From Carya illinoinensis (Eukaryota > Streptophyta > Magnoliopsida > Fagales > Juglandaceae), in assembly GCF_018687715.1 (NCBI RefSeq), contig NC_056766.1:7840501-7904500 (forward strand): DNA of 64,000 bases, in the 5' to 3' direction. Below the pieces are notes generated by a model. It saw nothing but the letters and a program-made list of their open reading frames with translations, was not told the DNA's origin and did no database searches. How positions within the stretch are numbered: position 1 is the first letter of the stretch; every line of letters begins with the position of its first letter. Shown one piece after another: positions 1 to 12,154 of the stretch. A program made the position numbers and the translations under genes.

Positions 1-565
1 TTTAACCCCCTATTGGCTAGTTCAGTAGTCTGCCATTGATTCAAATTGGGACCAAATTGGCCGATGACGGTTTGAAGAATCTACAACCACATGTCAACCG
101 GTTCTCCGCTGGTTTTAGTCGGATCACATCAATAATGGCCAGTCCAGCTAGTTCTTGTACACCCTTACTTAAAAGTAGAGAAATATCTACTTATTTTACA
201 TACTAGCCACTCATTTTTATAAGTACAATAGACAAGTTTTACCCCATCACCCATAAACCATTCCTTCAGAAAAAAGAAAAATTCATTTTTCCTAAGAGAT
301 TTTGTTATACACAGAATAAATAGCAACCAAGAGTTTTATTATCTGAAATTTCTGCAACATCTAGCCAGGAACCTCTTCCCTACATTTCTTTTAGCTCACA
401 TCGCTTTCTTTTTGCTTTGATGCTCTAGTTCACACACTTTGGAAGAAGAATAAGGCAGTTAAAAATTTAGTTCCAAATCCTTTTTTGTTATGTCTATGCT
501 TAGTACATAACAGCAACAACATAAGTTGATTTTTGAAAATCCTGCAGCTATCCAAATCTGTTTAG
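1..565. other. Intergenic DNA, nothing recognised
   Basis: AT-rich sequence without a convincing coding frame, RNA gene or repeat. Its right edge (561..565, TTTAG) is the left copy of the target duplication flanking the solo LTR that follows. Confidence 0.6.
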
Positions 566-851
566 TGTAACAGCCCGCTAGAAATTTAATTGTGAAATTT
601 CTATTAGCTTTAGAAACCTCGTGAAGACCCCATAAGTTTTGACGAATCCATTAATCGTATATGTTTTAGTCTAACTACATAGTTAATGTTATTATTTACT
701 ATGGTATCCGAAGTGTGTTTTTGATTATTGGAGATAGTTAGAAGTGTCAAAATGTATTATGGTTTGTGCCATTAGACTTGGAGGGTTATTTAAGGTCTTA
801 TGGCGCAATAACACTTTTTCATATTTTCGGACGAAACGTCTGCTCAAAACT

Positions 852-982
852 GTAGATATTATTGGATAAAAATATTTTGAGCTAATTTTTGTAGATATTA
901 TTGGATAAAAATATTTTAAACTAATTTTGTAGATATTATTGGATAAAAATATTTTAAGCTAATTTCGTGGATATTATTGGGT
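852..982. repeat. 38-39 bp tandem repeat, about 3.4 units
   Basis: The phrase GTAGATATTATTGGATAAA recurs at 852, 891 and 929, with a diverged copy at 967. It lies inside the solo LTR. Confidence 0.85.
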
Positions 983-984
983 AC

Positions 985-1080
985 GAGAGTCATACACTTA
1001 ACTCTCACTTCGGGTAAGAGAGTCCCACACTTAACTCTCACTTCGAGTAAGAGAGTCCTACACTTAACTCTCACTCCAGC
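985..1080. repeat. 33 bp tandem repeat, about 3 units
   Basis: GAGAGTC followed by ACACTTAACTCTCACTTCG recurs at 985, 1018 and 1051, an exact 33-base period with few substitutions. It directly follows the 38-bp array within the same LTR. Confidence 0.85.
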
Positions 1081-2702
1081 CTCATCTCTTCCATATCTCA
1101 TCCATAAGTATCTCCAGCCACCCCTCCCCACGAAATTATCTTCACTTACACTTTCCATTAAAAGAATATCAAACACTCTCTCTCGGACAGCTTTTAGGAG
1201 TTATTTTGCACGCCCATTTCGAAAATTTTGTAAGTGTTTTATCATAAAGTCTCCTTCATATAAGTTTTTTCTTTTTCAGTCTAGTTTACGTGGATATCTT
1301 ATTTGTCCCATTTGAAGATTATTTGGTTAGTCAAATATTATGTAAACTATAGAAAGGTCATTCTAGGAGATAAACTGGAGAATATGTTATAGTTTGGAGT
1401 TTTTGACCAAGCTAATGGATAGATATTGGTTCGAAATTTTTATGGAGTATTGTTAACATGTATATATGACTATTGGTTGAGGAGTTTTGCATGATTAAAG
1501 GTTTTGATGAAAGATTTTCTTAGATTTAGAAACTTAGAAACTGGAAGAGGAAAAAAAACAGTTTCTGTTTTGAGAAAATTTAACTCTTTGGTAGTCTAAA
1601 CCTATTCCAATGACTTTGATAATTTTATTGGAGGATCCTAACTATCTTATATACATGTTATATTATTATTTTGAATATATTTGATGTTAGTTTCAAAGAT
1701 ATGAAATTTTATGCAAACAGATATTCAGATAAGCTAAAGTGTGGATGTTCTTGGCTAAATTTATGTTTTGGTTAATTTTTAACCATGTGATCTTGAATTA
1801 GAAGCTTATATATGTTTTAGGATATCTTTTTAAACCATGTGATGGTTTGGTTTAAAGATCACATATTTATAAGTCATAGATCAAAAGGTTGATCAAAACA
1901 AGTTGGAAACAAAAATCAATAGAAATATCATATGGGAATTTCGGCCCTATGGAGTTTTAATAGTTGTGATTAGTTTTAGATTTTTCTAAATTGATATTTG
2001 AATTGAGGATAAAATTTACATGATGCATGTAAATTTTGGTGACTTTTGGAGTTAGTATGCAAAATCCTTAAGTTATGGGTAAAACGGTCATTTTCTTACA
2101 TGCAGAGAGTAAAATGGAAATTTTACTCTTTAAGTTAGTATTTTCCATATTTCAATTTATTAGTGATTTAGTGCTAATTTTTAGAATCACTAATTACAGT
2201 TCCTCGTGATCGTGCTTAAAGTTTTATAAGAAACGCGGAGATCGAGGTAAGTTAGCTTTTAACTTACTAGCAGTCTACTGTGTATGTGTGCTAAGTAAAA
2301 GAACTACAGTGTATATATGTGTGTTATCATATATGTCTTGCCATGCCAAGTTATCACGTAATTGTCTGTTATACAGAATTTATTCTGTCATCAGATTTTA
2401 TCTGTTACATAATATGTTCTGTCATGTATTGTTGTACATTAAAAGTACATCATGATAAGTATGCCATCTATTACATGTATGTCAAGTCATGTAATATTCA
2501 CTGTTGCAAGTATGTTATGTTAAATATGTTGTTTATTATATGTTATGTCATGTTACGAAATGTTTTTATCTCAAGTTGGTCATGTATTTCAAGTTATGTT
2601 CAAGTCACGTTATGTTATGTCAGGGCTTCAGTCATTTCGTATTCCAGTCACGTTTCATCTTGAGTACATTCAGTTTCGTTGGGTCCACAACATCTATGGC
2701 AC

Positions 2703-2960
2703 ACGAAGTATGGGGTCACAACAATTGTGACGCATGCACTACGTGAGACACAGCAATTGTGACGTATAAAATACATGGGGCTACAACAACTGTGAAGTAT
2801 GTATTTACACGTATAATACATGGGGCCACAACAACTGTGGAGTATGTATTTACACGTAGAATACATGGGGTCACAACAATTGTGGAGTATGTATTTAAAT
2901 ACATTGTGATGTGTAGAATACATGGGGCCACAACAACTGTGGAGTATGTATTTTTCATGT
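2703..2960. repeat. 45 bp minisatellite, 4 good and 2 degenerate units
   Basis: ATACATGGGGCCACAACAAC followed by TGTGGAGTATGTATTTACACG repeats with starts at about 2771, 2816, 2861 and 2918. The last spacing is longer (57 bp) because of a small insertion. Two degenerate units precede it. The open frames on both strands here are products of the repeat and not genes. Confidence 0.85.
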
Positions 2961-3140
2961 CAAGTTTCCGACCAAGTTTATGATAAGTCAAGTTTCATAT
3001 CACGCTCATGTTAAGTCAAGTTTCAGAACAAGTTCATGATAAGTTAAGTTTCATATCATGTTCATGTTAATTCAATTTTCAGAGCAAGTTTATGCTAAGT
3101 TAAATTTCAGATTAAATTCATGTCAAGTCAAGTTCAGTTT
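2960..3140. repeat. Degenerate AAGTCAAGTTTCA-type short repeats
   Basis: The phrase GT(T/C)AAGTTTCA with TTCATG(A/T)TAAGT recurs about every 40 bp after the minisatellite, still inside the solo LTR. The units are imperfect. Confidence 0.6.
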
Positions 3141-3756
3141 CTGTTTCAATTTAAGTTATGTCAATTATGCTATGTTATACGCCAACTTATGCTTTAATTA
3201 CTTATAAATTTGATTATGCATTTATGCTTTTACTGTCATCCATGCATCATTAGCTTGTGTGGAAGTTTTTTGTTAACTTACTGAGATTTGTAATCAAATC
3301 TCACTTTGGTAGTCCCAACTACCATTCCCCCCGAATGGTAGATCTTGTTACAGGACTTGAAGGAGAATCAAAAGCTGATCAACTAGACACAGTTGACTAA
3401 GCGACGGTGCGACGTCAATGTTAATATAGTAGTTAACGTAAATTACTACTTATACGATGGAGTTGCATCTCTAGTACTTTTTGGATCATAACCATTTTGG
3501 ACTAGTGTTATGATCTTAGTTGTTCAATGGGTCTTTATGTATGAAATATGTTTTAAGCATTTGGGATATTTTCAATTTGGTGCATAGTATTGCTAAAGAA
3601 AAAAATTATCTGCTGCGAATATTGCATAATGTTAGATGCATGTTAGAAACATTGTATCTTATATGTCATGAACGGGAGCAGGTAACCTTGTGTTGCATGT
3701 CTCGACGTTTCAAATGTTCGTCCGATCCCAAACGGAATTTGGGGCGTCACATTTAG

Positions 3757-6054
3757 TGACTTCCAACTTCGAATTTTCTCACATGTTGATTCTAGTACTT
3801 GTTTATTTGGGTGTGTAATCAAATGGAAGGAAGGTAGGAACAATCATAAATCGTGCAACCTATAGCTTGAAGAGGCGAGATGATTTTTCTGCTTTGTTTT
3901 GGTCCAAGTTGTACAATTCTATAAAAAAAAAATTCTGTTATAGCTTTAACTTTCCTTCTTCCTGAGTTTGAATCAATTTTTTACTACGTTTAAGCCTTTA
4001 TTTTTAATTGTTAAACCAGTAAAGATTAGTATGTACTTTTAACCTTTTCTTCAAGCTAATGGCGTAAGTAAACAACCAAAGATTATATTCAAACTAGTAA
4101 GTTTTCTCTTATAAGTTTCTGGTTTATCAAGAACTATCCTTCTGTTTTATGCCATGTTTACCCAAAAAAATGATGTTTCTTTTCAAGAATACAACCAAGT
4201 TGCTGTCTGTAAAAGTTAGTGCAGAAATTTTTTGCTATGCATTTTGTTTTGTGTTCAAACAAGACCATTTTCATCTCTATTTTCTATTTCATTTTCACTC
4301 AACTAAAGTTACTTATTTTTATGATAAACTACTAAAAAACAAGGGGAAAAATCTGCCATCAAGTAAGCTTTAGTTCACACATTTTGGTTCCAACAAGGTT
4401 ACCAAAAGTCATTGAATATCCATTTTGATGAAATTTTTCAGATTTTAGTACTTCTTGTTCTCTTCAATTTCCAAGCAAATTCCTATCATCTATACATTCT
4501 AATTCCATGATTTTCACCTATCTTTCATGTAGAAAACTAATTGGGCCCCTGTTGGATAGCAAGCACGTTATTAAACATGTTTATGAATTTCTTAAGCAAG
4601 CTTGAAATGAGGAATTTAAATGGCTTGAGTTACTGCTAAGTATAGAAGTATAACGTCAAATTTTTATACCTTAAAGAAATATATGGATGGTGAGAAGGAG
4701 AGAATAAAGTTGTATTGAATTGGTTTCTTGTTGACCTTGTTTGATATGGACAGAAGTTGAAAGGATAGAAATTGTGTCTTGTATTTGACTTTTTCTAAGT
4801 AGACAGGAAGTTAAGGAAAATGTTTTACTTCGTTCTTGGATTTAAAGTAAACAACTAGCTAAGAGTATGGTTAGCAAAGCTTAATGTGAAGTGGATATTG
4901 ATATGTTCATTTCATTTCATTAAATAGGATTTATTGAAGTGCGAAAGGAAATAAAAGTTGAGCTTAGAGGTAAGTAGCTATGATCATGCTTCTTACACAA
5001 TATTTTTATTTTTTTCTGCTACATGTGCTTGTTTTCTTCAAATGCTTCTTTGTAATGAAAAATAAATGTATATAATATATCAGCTTTCTTGGTAGCCCAT
5101 GTTAAGCATCCTATTGGTTATAACTATGTGTATAAGTATGGTGTAAATCATTCACATTCAAGGTTGAAAGAATGAAATTTATCATGTACTTGCTTTCTTA
5201 AAAACTAGTAATTTTCTTAATATAAAGTTATAGCATGAAATACATTCTTTTATGAAAGAAAATGCACATTGGTTTGGACTAAGAAAGATGACAAAAATGT
5301 TATGAGAGGAAAAAGGAAAGAAAAAGGAAATTAAGGTTTTATGTATGAAAATACAATGATGGTACCAATGAAAGGGGCATATTGCAATGTTTGATTGGCT
5401 CGATTGGTAGTGCACCTAGTGGCCCCATCCTGACTGAATGATTCGCAACCCTCGGCTACGGGCAAATTGGGTCCAAAAGACCACTAATCCAAAAGACCAT
5501 TAATGATTCATAATATTTAATTGAAATGTTTTAAACTTATATAAATTTTCAGAAGAAATGAATAATTGATGTATGATATTTTAACTGTATGGTATATTGC
5601 TTACTAATTATTAGACTCACTTTTATGTTTAATGTTAAAAATGTCCAGGTAATGATAGAAATGAAGCTATAGAAGAAGATATTACTCAGGGAGGAGAGAC
5701 AGAGATTTAGTAGCCTTGGGTTGGGTCTTGTTCATGAAGTTTTAGTTTTTTTGAAGGTTTTCTAAAACTGTTTGGACTATGTATTTTGAGAAAGCAAACA
5801 TTTTGTATAGGGTAGATGTTCATACTAGGAAAATAGTTATGATTTTTAATTTGTAATTGATGGGACGACACTGTTGTATTTTGACAAACATTTTATTTTG
5901 AGTTTTGAAGTTATAAAAGAAGAAAAGAAAGAGAAAGTTCCTTTTGTAAATTGTTAATATATTATTTCGTATAAAAAGAAAGTAGGACAAAATGTAGTAG
6001 CTCATTTCATCTCTATGGAGCGATTTTTACATGCCTAAACACTAAAGCCAAATG
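3757..6054. other. AT-rich intergenic region, mostly unassigned
   Basis: No long coding frame and no recognisable transposon domain was found in this 2.3-kb stretch. Two short segments have splice-site context and may be exons; they are listed separately. From about 5978 onward the sequence also occurs at 47078, which marks the left edge of the large tandem duplication. Confidence 0.6.
4928..5710 (+). CDS. Possible last two exons of an unrecognised gene
   Basis: Two short segments fit together as exons. The first (4928..4969, 42 nt) follows an AG and ends before GTAAGT. The second (5649..5710, 62 nt) follows a pyrimidine-containing AG and ends at a TAG. The first ends one base into a codon and the second starts with the remaining two bases, so the reading frame is kept across the join. 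It predicts a charged tail of about 34 residues with an acidic stretch (EAIEEDITQGGETEI). I do not recognise the protein and could not find upstream exons, so this may be a gene fragment or a chance arrangement. The matching splice phase is the main support. Confidence 0.25.
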
Positions 6055-8139
6055 TGTGATATCCCGTTTTTACATGTATTTTTACTGAACGAGTGTTTTT
6101 AATTTAATTAATATATTAGTTCTTTTATTTTAAATTATTGTATTTTAATTGATTTTATTTTAGTTTGATGTAGTGTTTAATTTATTTTAGTCATTTTACG
6201 GCTTTTAAAATCGTTTTCGTCGGATCAGTTTTTAGACTCCAGAGATGAGGATTGGACCTCATTTTCTTTCTCCATCTTTTCTTTTCTCCTTTTTCTTTTT
6301 TCCTTTTTCCTTTTTTCTATTTCCTTTTCTTCTTTTCTTTTTTCTTTCTTTTCTTCTTCTTCTTTTTCCTTCTCCCCTCCCGCACACCGCAGCTCTCTCT
6401 TCCCTCTTCCCGTCGACGATCTGTCTTCCACCCTGAACCATCACCATCTGGCTGACGTGGCCGACACCTCTCACCCAAAAAATCCCCCTTCGGCCGGTGA
6501 ACACCCCCACCAAAAATCAGCCTCATCCGAGCCGCCGTTAACCCCTTAGAGCCCCACCTTTCTGCATGGTTTTGAGCCATTTCCGACGCCGTCGCTCCAC
6601 TTCCAGCCACCACCTCTTTACCACTTCATCCCCTACCTCTTGCTATCCGAACCCACCCATTTTCGGCCCCGATCCGTTGCCGGAGCAGCTCCCACGAGCT
6701 CAACTCCGATCTGCCCCTTTTTGCACTTCCACCGCCATTTCTACAGCCACCCACGGTCAAAACTCACTTCCTTTAGCTTCATAAACATCTCTAGACAATT
6801 TCTTATCAATTTCGTGTCTTGGTTTGTCCCTGTTCGAAAGTGGGTAATTTATAACCCACAGCCACAGTGTAAAATACATTGTTACGTTGTTTTTTCTCCA
6901 CCGTTTGCGACGTCGTGAGCTTTCGAAAAATACCTTATAGCGCTGTAAGTATTTTTCAAACCTTATTTTAGATTTAAATATATTTTTGCTCTTACAATAA
7001 TTTATTTGACTGGTTGGTTGATTCCGAACTGAGTACGAGGAGTTCGGGGGTCGGATGGATTGGTTTGGTTGTTTTGTGATTGGTTGGTTAATTGTGCCTT
7101 GAGGCGTGCATTATATGGTGCATTCATGTGTATTTTATTTAATTTGAGAAAATCCGATTTTAATCGTGTAAATGGATTTTCAGGTGCGTGTGTGTCACGA
7201 CCCAAAGTTGGAATGGGGTATTATCTCGGTGGAGCTCCTCTGGTCACTCAGGAGTGGATAATACTAAGTGACATCCCCTGAGTTGTCGCTGGACGACGAC
7301 TGGATTGTACGATATGGTAATACTATCGTGTCGACTTCGTGGTCCCTAGAGTGGCAGGGACTAGAGGATGGCTTGGTCCAGGTATGCGCTGGGCGCGAGA
7401 ACTGGGTATTGCTCGTTTAGGTGTCATACGCGTAGTCATTACCTGCAGTGTGGCACAGGAGCCAGGGTGTGCGGATGATTCCTAGGGAAGATCATGGTGC
7501 ATGCAATAATTGGAACTGGTTTTGGTTTGGATACGAGCCATTTTCTGGGAAAATGGCGAGGCTATGTGATCCATTTTCTGGAAAAGTAGTGGTTTCTTGT
7601 TTTGGGCCATTATCTGGGATAATGGCAAGGACTTGTGATAAAGGTTTTGTTTTGGGCCAAAATGAGATTTTGGCGTGCGTGGAAAAATGTGTTTTATGGG
7701 TTATGTGCATTGCATTCTTTCATGCATATTGTTTGAGATTAATATATTTTTATTTAGTAGCGTTTGGATCTTACTTACTTGCGGCACCATTTTTGGTACC
7801 ATAGATTTTGATGCAGAGATCGAGGAGGAGGAGGAGGCTGAGCCCGAGGAGGCGGCTCCGCCGGAGTATTGATTTGGAGTTTTTGCCTTGTAGTTGGTTT
7901 TAAAACAATATTTGTGATTTTTAATATTTTATTATGTATGCTTTGAAGGGGTTTGTATTAAATAAAGAAAAATTCTAGTACTTAGTTATATGACTTTGTT
8001 TATCCGTTGCGTATTTTCTTTTGCACACTTATTACATGTACACACATTTAGCACTTGGCGATAAGGTGGTGACCCGTGATGTCATTATCTGGACGTCTCA
8101 ATTTTCCCGTATCCATACGTGGGATTTGGCAGCATCACA
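6055..8139 (+). mobile_element. Solo LTR (2.1 kb) of the TGTGATATYCC...TCACA Gypsy family
   Basis: The segment starts TGTGATATCCCG and ends GCATCACA. It is flanked by near-identical 5-mers AAATG (6050..6054) and GAATG (8140..8144). It matches along its length the two LTRs at 34328..36513 and 39343..41491. The paralogous site in the second duplicate copy (around 47140) reads straight through without it, so the insertion, and the recombination that left a solo LTR, are specific to this copy. It holds a pyrimidine-rich tract (about 6263..6375) and a C-terminal acidic short frame (to 7872), discussed under findings. Confidence 0.85.
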
Positions 8140-8500
8140 GAATGCCTCCACTTGTCCTTGGTGAACAAAGGAGGAAATAACTTGTTTAAGTGTTTCCCTC
8201 GTCACCCACTAAGCCTGGTCAAGTCAATCTCCTGCTTAACCATAAAAGCTGAGTGTCTCTATTCGTCCTTGGCAAACAAAGGAGGAAACAACTTGTTTAA
8301 GTGTTTCTCTCTCCATCCACTAAGCGTGGTCGAGCTCATCTTCTGACTAAACACCAAAGCTGAGTGCCTTGACTCACTCTTGGCAAATAAAAAATAAAAC
8401 AACTTGTTTAAGTGTTTCCCTCCTCTCCCCCTAAGTGCAATCGAGTTCGTCTTCAACCTAAATGCTAAAGTCGAGTGTATCCACCTGCTCCTAGCAAACA
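8140..8500. repeat. About 110 bp tandem repeat, 3.3 units
   Basis: Units contain TTGGCAAACAAAGGAGGAAA, then CAACTTGTTTAAGTGTTTCCC and a CACTAAGC segment. Starts are at about 8143, 8253, 8365 and 8477. The same array is present at 47140..47426 and 49674 onward, where a solo LTR has split it. The repeat is part of the 3' side of the decayed gypsy-like ORF unit. Confidence 0.8.
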
Positions 8501-8779
8501 AAAGAGAAAACCACTAAGCATAATTGAGCCCATCTCCTGCCTAATTAAGCCGAGTGTCCAGTCACACTCAATGTACAAAACAAATAGGCCAAGTAAACTC
8601 AGCGAAACAACAGCCCACACACTCTTAAAGCTTAAACACTTCACACAAGGGTAACAAACAGACCAAGATGGAAAAATAATTGACAAATAATCAACCATTA
8701 AACATGATCCAAAATGTCATAATCAGTAAAAATTGTTCAAGCCTCATTACAAACTATAGGAAAAGAAAGGAAAGAATAA

Positions 8780-11690
8780 GGGATCGCGATGATCTCAAGG
8801 CACCGGACATGGTGCCTCTACCCAAGGAGTCAAAAACCTGATAGGCGGCGTGGTCAACCTTGATGGACTTCAGATTCAATGTCCACAAGTCAACACTAGG
8901 GTGGTCTAGCAGATAATCCCTCAGCTTTATGAGGTCATGCTTAAGCCCAAATCCTAGGCCCTATTGCGAATTTTATAGGCAGCCACCAATTGAGGGGAAA
9001 GGTGGATAACTTCCTCCCTGTAGACCCCCAACTTAACCACCTTCAGTTTAGAGGTAGTCAGTTTCTACTTATGACTTCCAGAAACCTCATTCAACTACAT
9101 GAAATGTTGGTCGTGCTGCTTATGATCCTAGCTCACCATCTAAAGTTAGGCCTCGGCATGAACTTTCTCTCCTTGAGCAATGTTGAGCTAAATGGGCAGC
9201 TCCTGACCAGCCTCCTTAGACCAAGTCACACGGGTGGAAAATTCAAAACTACGCTACTAAGCCTCCTCTAACTCTATGTCCAAGTGACAAAGATGATCAC
9301 AAAGTGTTTCACACTCTTCCTCCATGATCTTTGCCTCAAAATAACATTACTTCACCTCCCCCTGTGATTTCTCCAAATGATGTTGGCAATTGTCCATCAT
9401 TTTCTGGAGAAAAGAGACATGATCCTCTAGGGAATGGGAATACAACTCCAACCGGGACAGGTTCCACGCCATTTCATTTCCTCCTTTTGGGCCATCTAGA
9501 CAGCATTATGAGTCCTCTCCATATACAAACGCATCAAACCGTTATCCTTTTCCAAGTTGATCTAGTGATCAACTATCCAAATTGCAAGATGGTCAACTCT
9601 TTGGAGAACAAACCAAATCACATTCGGGAAGCATGAAAAGTGAAAACATATACTCAAAATAAAAACTTGTTGGGGGTCAAAAAGTGTCGGAGCTTACTTG
9701 TCATGGCATGAACAAACTCGTCCCTATGATCATCAACTTGCAGGGTAAGGCCTGCAGATTGAGATCCTGAGGAACTAAATAACCTTGAAAAGTTAAAAAT
9801 TCCCCAAAAAAAAAGGCCTGAAGCTACCCATTTCGCCAAAGCCCTATAATGTTAAGGGAATCATAAGAGGTTGAGCAACAGGAGGCCGAAGCTGCAAAGG
9901 CACTCTCCCCTAGTTGCTTGATCGAGTCCAAAGGATGATCGCCAGTCCAAAAATCGCTCAAAGATGTAGATGAAGAAACATCACCCCTCATGGACGAGGT
10001 GCTGAAGGGCGACAAAAGGATGAATACATGACCTCTGCCAAAATTTACCGTCGAAGGGTTGTCATGAAGGGAAGCAAAAAGGGATTTTTGGAGTAATGTT
10101 GCTAGAAATAGTAAAGGGAACATATGATGAAGAAGAACCATCCTTCGACCCAAGCACCGCCTCTCCACAGGCCCTAAAGGCGTCAAAGCCTCCACTAGGT
10201 GTTAAAGACACATTATGTACTTCGCCAAATGGGACTGCAAAACTCATTGAAACCTAGGGAATAGCTCCTAAAAATGTAGAATGAAGAACCACATCTATAT
10301 CTTCCTCATCCTAACAAGGAGTCCCATCTTGACCACCTGAGGTAAGGGGTGTATGGCGAACGACATCTTGACCAGTCAGCTTAGGTGACTCGAAGTCAAC
10401 ACCAATGCCAAGTCAATCTTAGCTTGGTCCATAACTTCCTCTAGTAAGTCTGGAAATGGAGAAGCTGGTTGAACTGACCCATTTCCCTAGGGGTCGATGA
10501 ATCAAGAATCGACCTCTCCCTGTCAGAGCTTGATTCATAGGATGATTCAATCTAGCCACAAATGGGGTTGTCGTCTAGTTTCCTTTCCTTCCTGGCTTGA
10601 AGGAGCAGAAGATCCTCTCTTTTTCCCTCGAGATAGCAAAAGAGTACCTAAGAAATGGCGACCAAAAATGTGAGCCCCGTTCATTGAAACCAAAAACCTA
10701 TTGATGTTGAAGTGAGTGAGGAGAACATCAGACCAAGTGGTGTTGTCATTGTACTCCACCCACTTATAAACCAGATGCAGGTGAGCTTCCTCACTGTCGG
10801 AAAGAATAATAGCAGGGTTACGGTCCTCAAGGACAATACCCTCTCCCACCTGAAAAGGGAATTCTAGATGGTAGGCCTCACTAGAAGGGAACTCCCAACC
10901 ACTAATTGAGACAAAGAAGTACTTCCTATGCTACTCCTAGGTATGGGAATAACAGCCTTCCAAACTTACCACCTAGTAACTAGTTTGATATTAGAAACTA
11001 CATAAACTTCCATCTATGTTTTTAACATCGTGGGAATAGAGGAACTCCTTAACCTATAAGATCAGAGTATTCCTCACGAATGGCTTCCAAAACCTGCCGT
11101 CACCTACACACCATGCCATTAAGATCCTTCAGACGTTAGGAAGAAGCTAAGAGGGAGTTGATCCCAAAAAGTTGAGCACATCATGGACAGGATGATAGAA
11201 TGGCAAACGGAGCCCCATCAAGAACATGGTCGAGGAGAAAGCCACTTGGACAGCAAAGCCCTTAGGGTCAACCATCCCATAGATTGGCTCTTCACAAAGT
11301 CCAAGTCAACGCAGGATGTAGTAGCTGACCACTTGTACCCTTCAAAGTCAAGGGAACGGTGCAAACCAGTTCCCCTAGATGATTGAAGGAATAGCACAGG
11401 AAGACTGAGAACTATGGATGCCAAAGCAAGAAACCTTGAGGAAAGCCATTGAAAGGGAAGAGCTTGTAGAGAAAATAAAAGTAGGTTGAAGAAGGAAGGG
11501 ATTAAGAATAGTATAGTAGTAGAGAGCAAGTTAGTGTTTGAGAAGGAATGGAATGGCAAGCGATGGCGATGGAAAAAAAGGGGTTTAATGGACAAGGCAT
11601 CTTTTGAATATCCCCCAAGTAAGAAGAGATGTGTTGAGAAAGAAAAGAAGACAAGAGAGATGATTGGGTTCCTCAATCTGCACTACGTGA
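8780..11690 (-). pseudogene. Decayed plant gypsy-type gag-like ORF (PF04195-like), copy 1
   Basis: Read on the minus strand, the N-terminal part (about 11390 down to 11000) matches the pattern of the plant 'putative gypsy type transposon' gag-like proteins. That pattern is a stretch resembling GLRLPFHP..VLNFL followed by a long charged middle and a coiled-coil-rich part (about 9450 down to 9000). The match is clearest in the second copy (52047..52325), which reads GLRLPFYHPVHDVLNFLE. Many stops and frameshifts interrupt the frame. It is therefore a fossil, with no expected product. No LTRs of its own were found. It was already present before the tandem duplication because both copies carry it. 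The family call is by eye from pattern and layout. Confidence 0.5.
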
Positions 11691-11957
11691 AGAGATGCGA
11701 AGGTGGAATGATGCACGCCTCATACATGGTCAGCCTCATACATGGTAATATGTGTCAATAAATAGTTGCAAGTGGAAGAAAATCTAGAATAACTAAGCAA
11801 CATAAGAAAAAAAAAATATTTGACTACTATTTATATCTCATCTTATTCCCCAGGCATCCCCTAATCTTTGTAAAAAACAAGAAATGTATGTCATAGCACT
11901 AAACAACACATATATTGCATAGGCAATGCATATTTCTTTAGGACACTATATATATAT

Positions 11958-12135
11958 GAGTAATATTATACAGCACACTCTCATCTCACTTTTATTTTAT
12001 TAAATAAGATGTGACACATTTATCACTGTTAGATGATAAAGAAACATCCAATAAATTATTATTTAATGATAATAAATGTCTCGCATCTTATTTGGAGGGA
12101 TGAAAGTAGGGCAGTAGTCTTGTGTATATTATTTT
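11958..12135. mobile_element. MITE-like inverted-repeat element beside P450-1
   Basis: The two halves are roughly inverted copies. GTAATATTATACAGCACACT at the left corresponds to the reverse complement of the right end, and AAATAAGATGTGACACATTTA matches inverted AAATAAGATGCGAGACATTTA. It is about 178 bp with no coding capacity. Its right end lies about 20 bp from the P450-1 stop codon, so the transcript 3' end probably runs through it. A matching copy is at 52871..53050, so it predates the duplication. Confidence 0.65.
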
Positions 12136-12138
12136 CCA

Positions 12139-12144
12139 TTTATT
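12139..12144 (-). promoter_or_regulatory. Candidate AATAAA polyadenylation signal for P450-1
   Basis: AATAAA on the minus strand begins 11 bases after the stop codon. The same motif is conserved after P450-3. It is unusually close to the stop, so a later signal may be used. Confidence 0.3.
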
Positions 12145-12154
12145 ATATATTGGT

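Larger units (their letters stand above)
566..3751 (+). mobile_element. Solo LTR (about 3.2 kb), Gypsy-type ends
   Basis: The segment begins TGTAACAGCCCGC and ends GGGGCGTCACA, so it has TG...CA ends and a short inverted terminal match. It is flanked by perfect 5-bp direct repeats TTTAG at 561..565 and 3752..3756. No primer site, polypurine tract, gag or pol is present, so it reads as one LTR left after LTR-LTR recombination. The end sequences resemble long LTRs of plant Ty3/Gypsy elements; that family call is inference. It contains three internal tandem-repeat arrays, listed separately. It lies outside the duplicated block. Short frames inside it are repeat-derived and are not called as genes. 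Orientation is assumed from the order of the terminal motifs. Confidence 0.75.

Noticed and set aside
2648..2991. Repetitive frames on both strands (CGPMYSTCKYILHSC-type)
   Set aside because: Open only because the 45-bp minisatellite period is divisible by three. There is no start context or homology.
6225..6613. Lys/Arg/Glu-rich and Phe/Ser-rich frames on both strands
   Set aside because: They are translations of a pyrimidine-rich tract in an LTR. The same frames recur at 34652..34968, 39604..39960 and 47732..48030 in the sister LTRs and show no protein-like composition.
8140..8500. Regularly spaced repeats that might suggest a CRISPR-like array
   Set aside because: The period is about 110 bp with diverging units and no constant short repeat with unique spacers. 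The genome is clearly a plant's.
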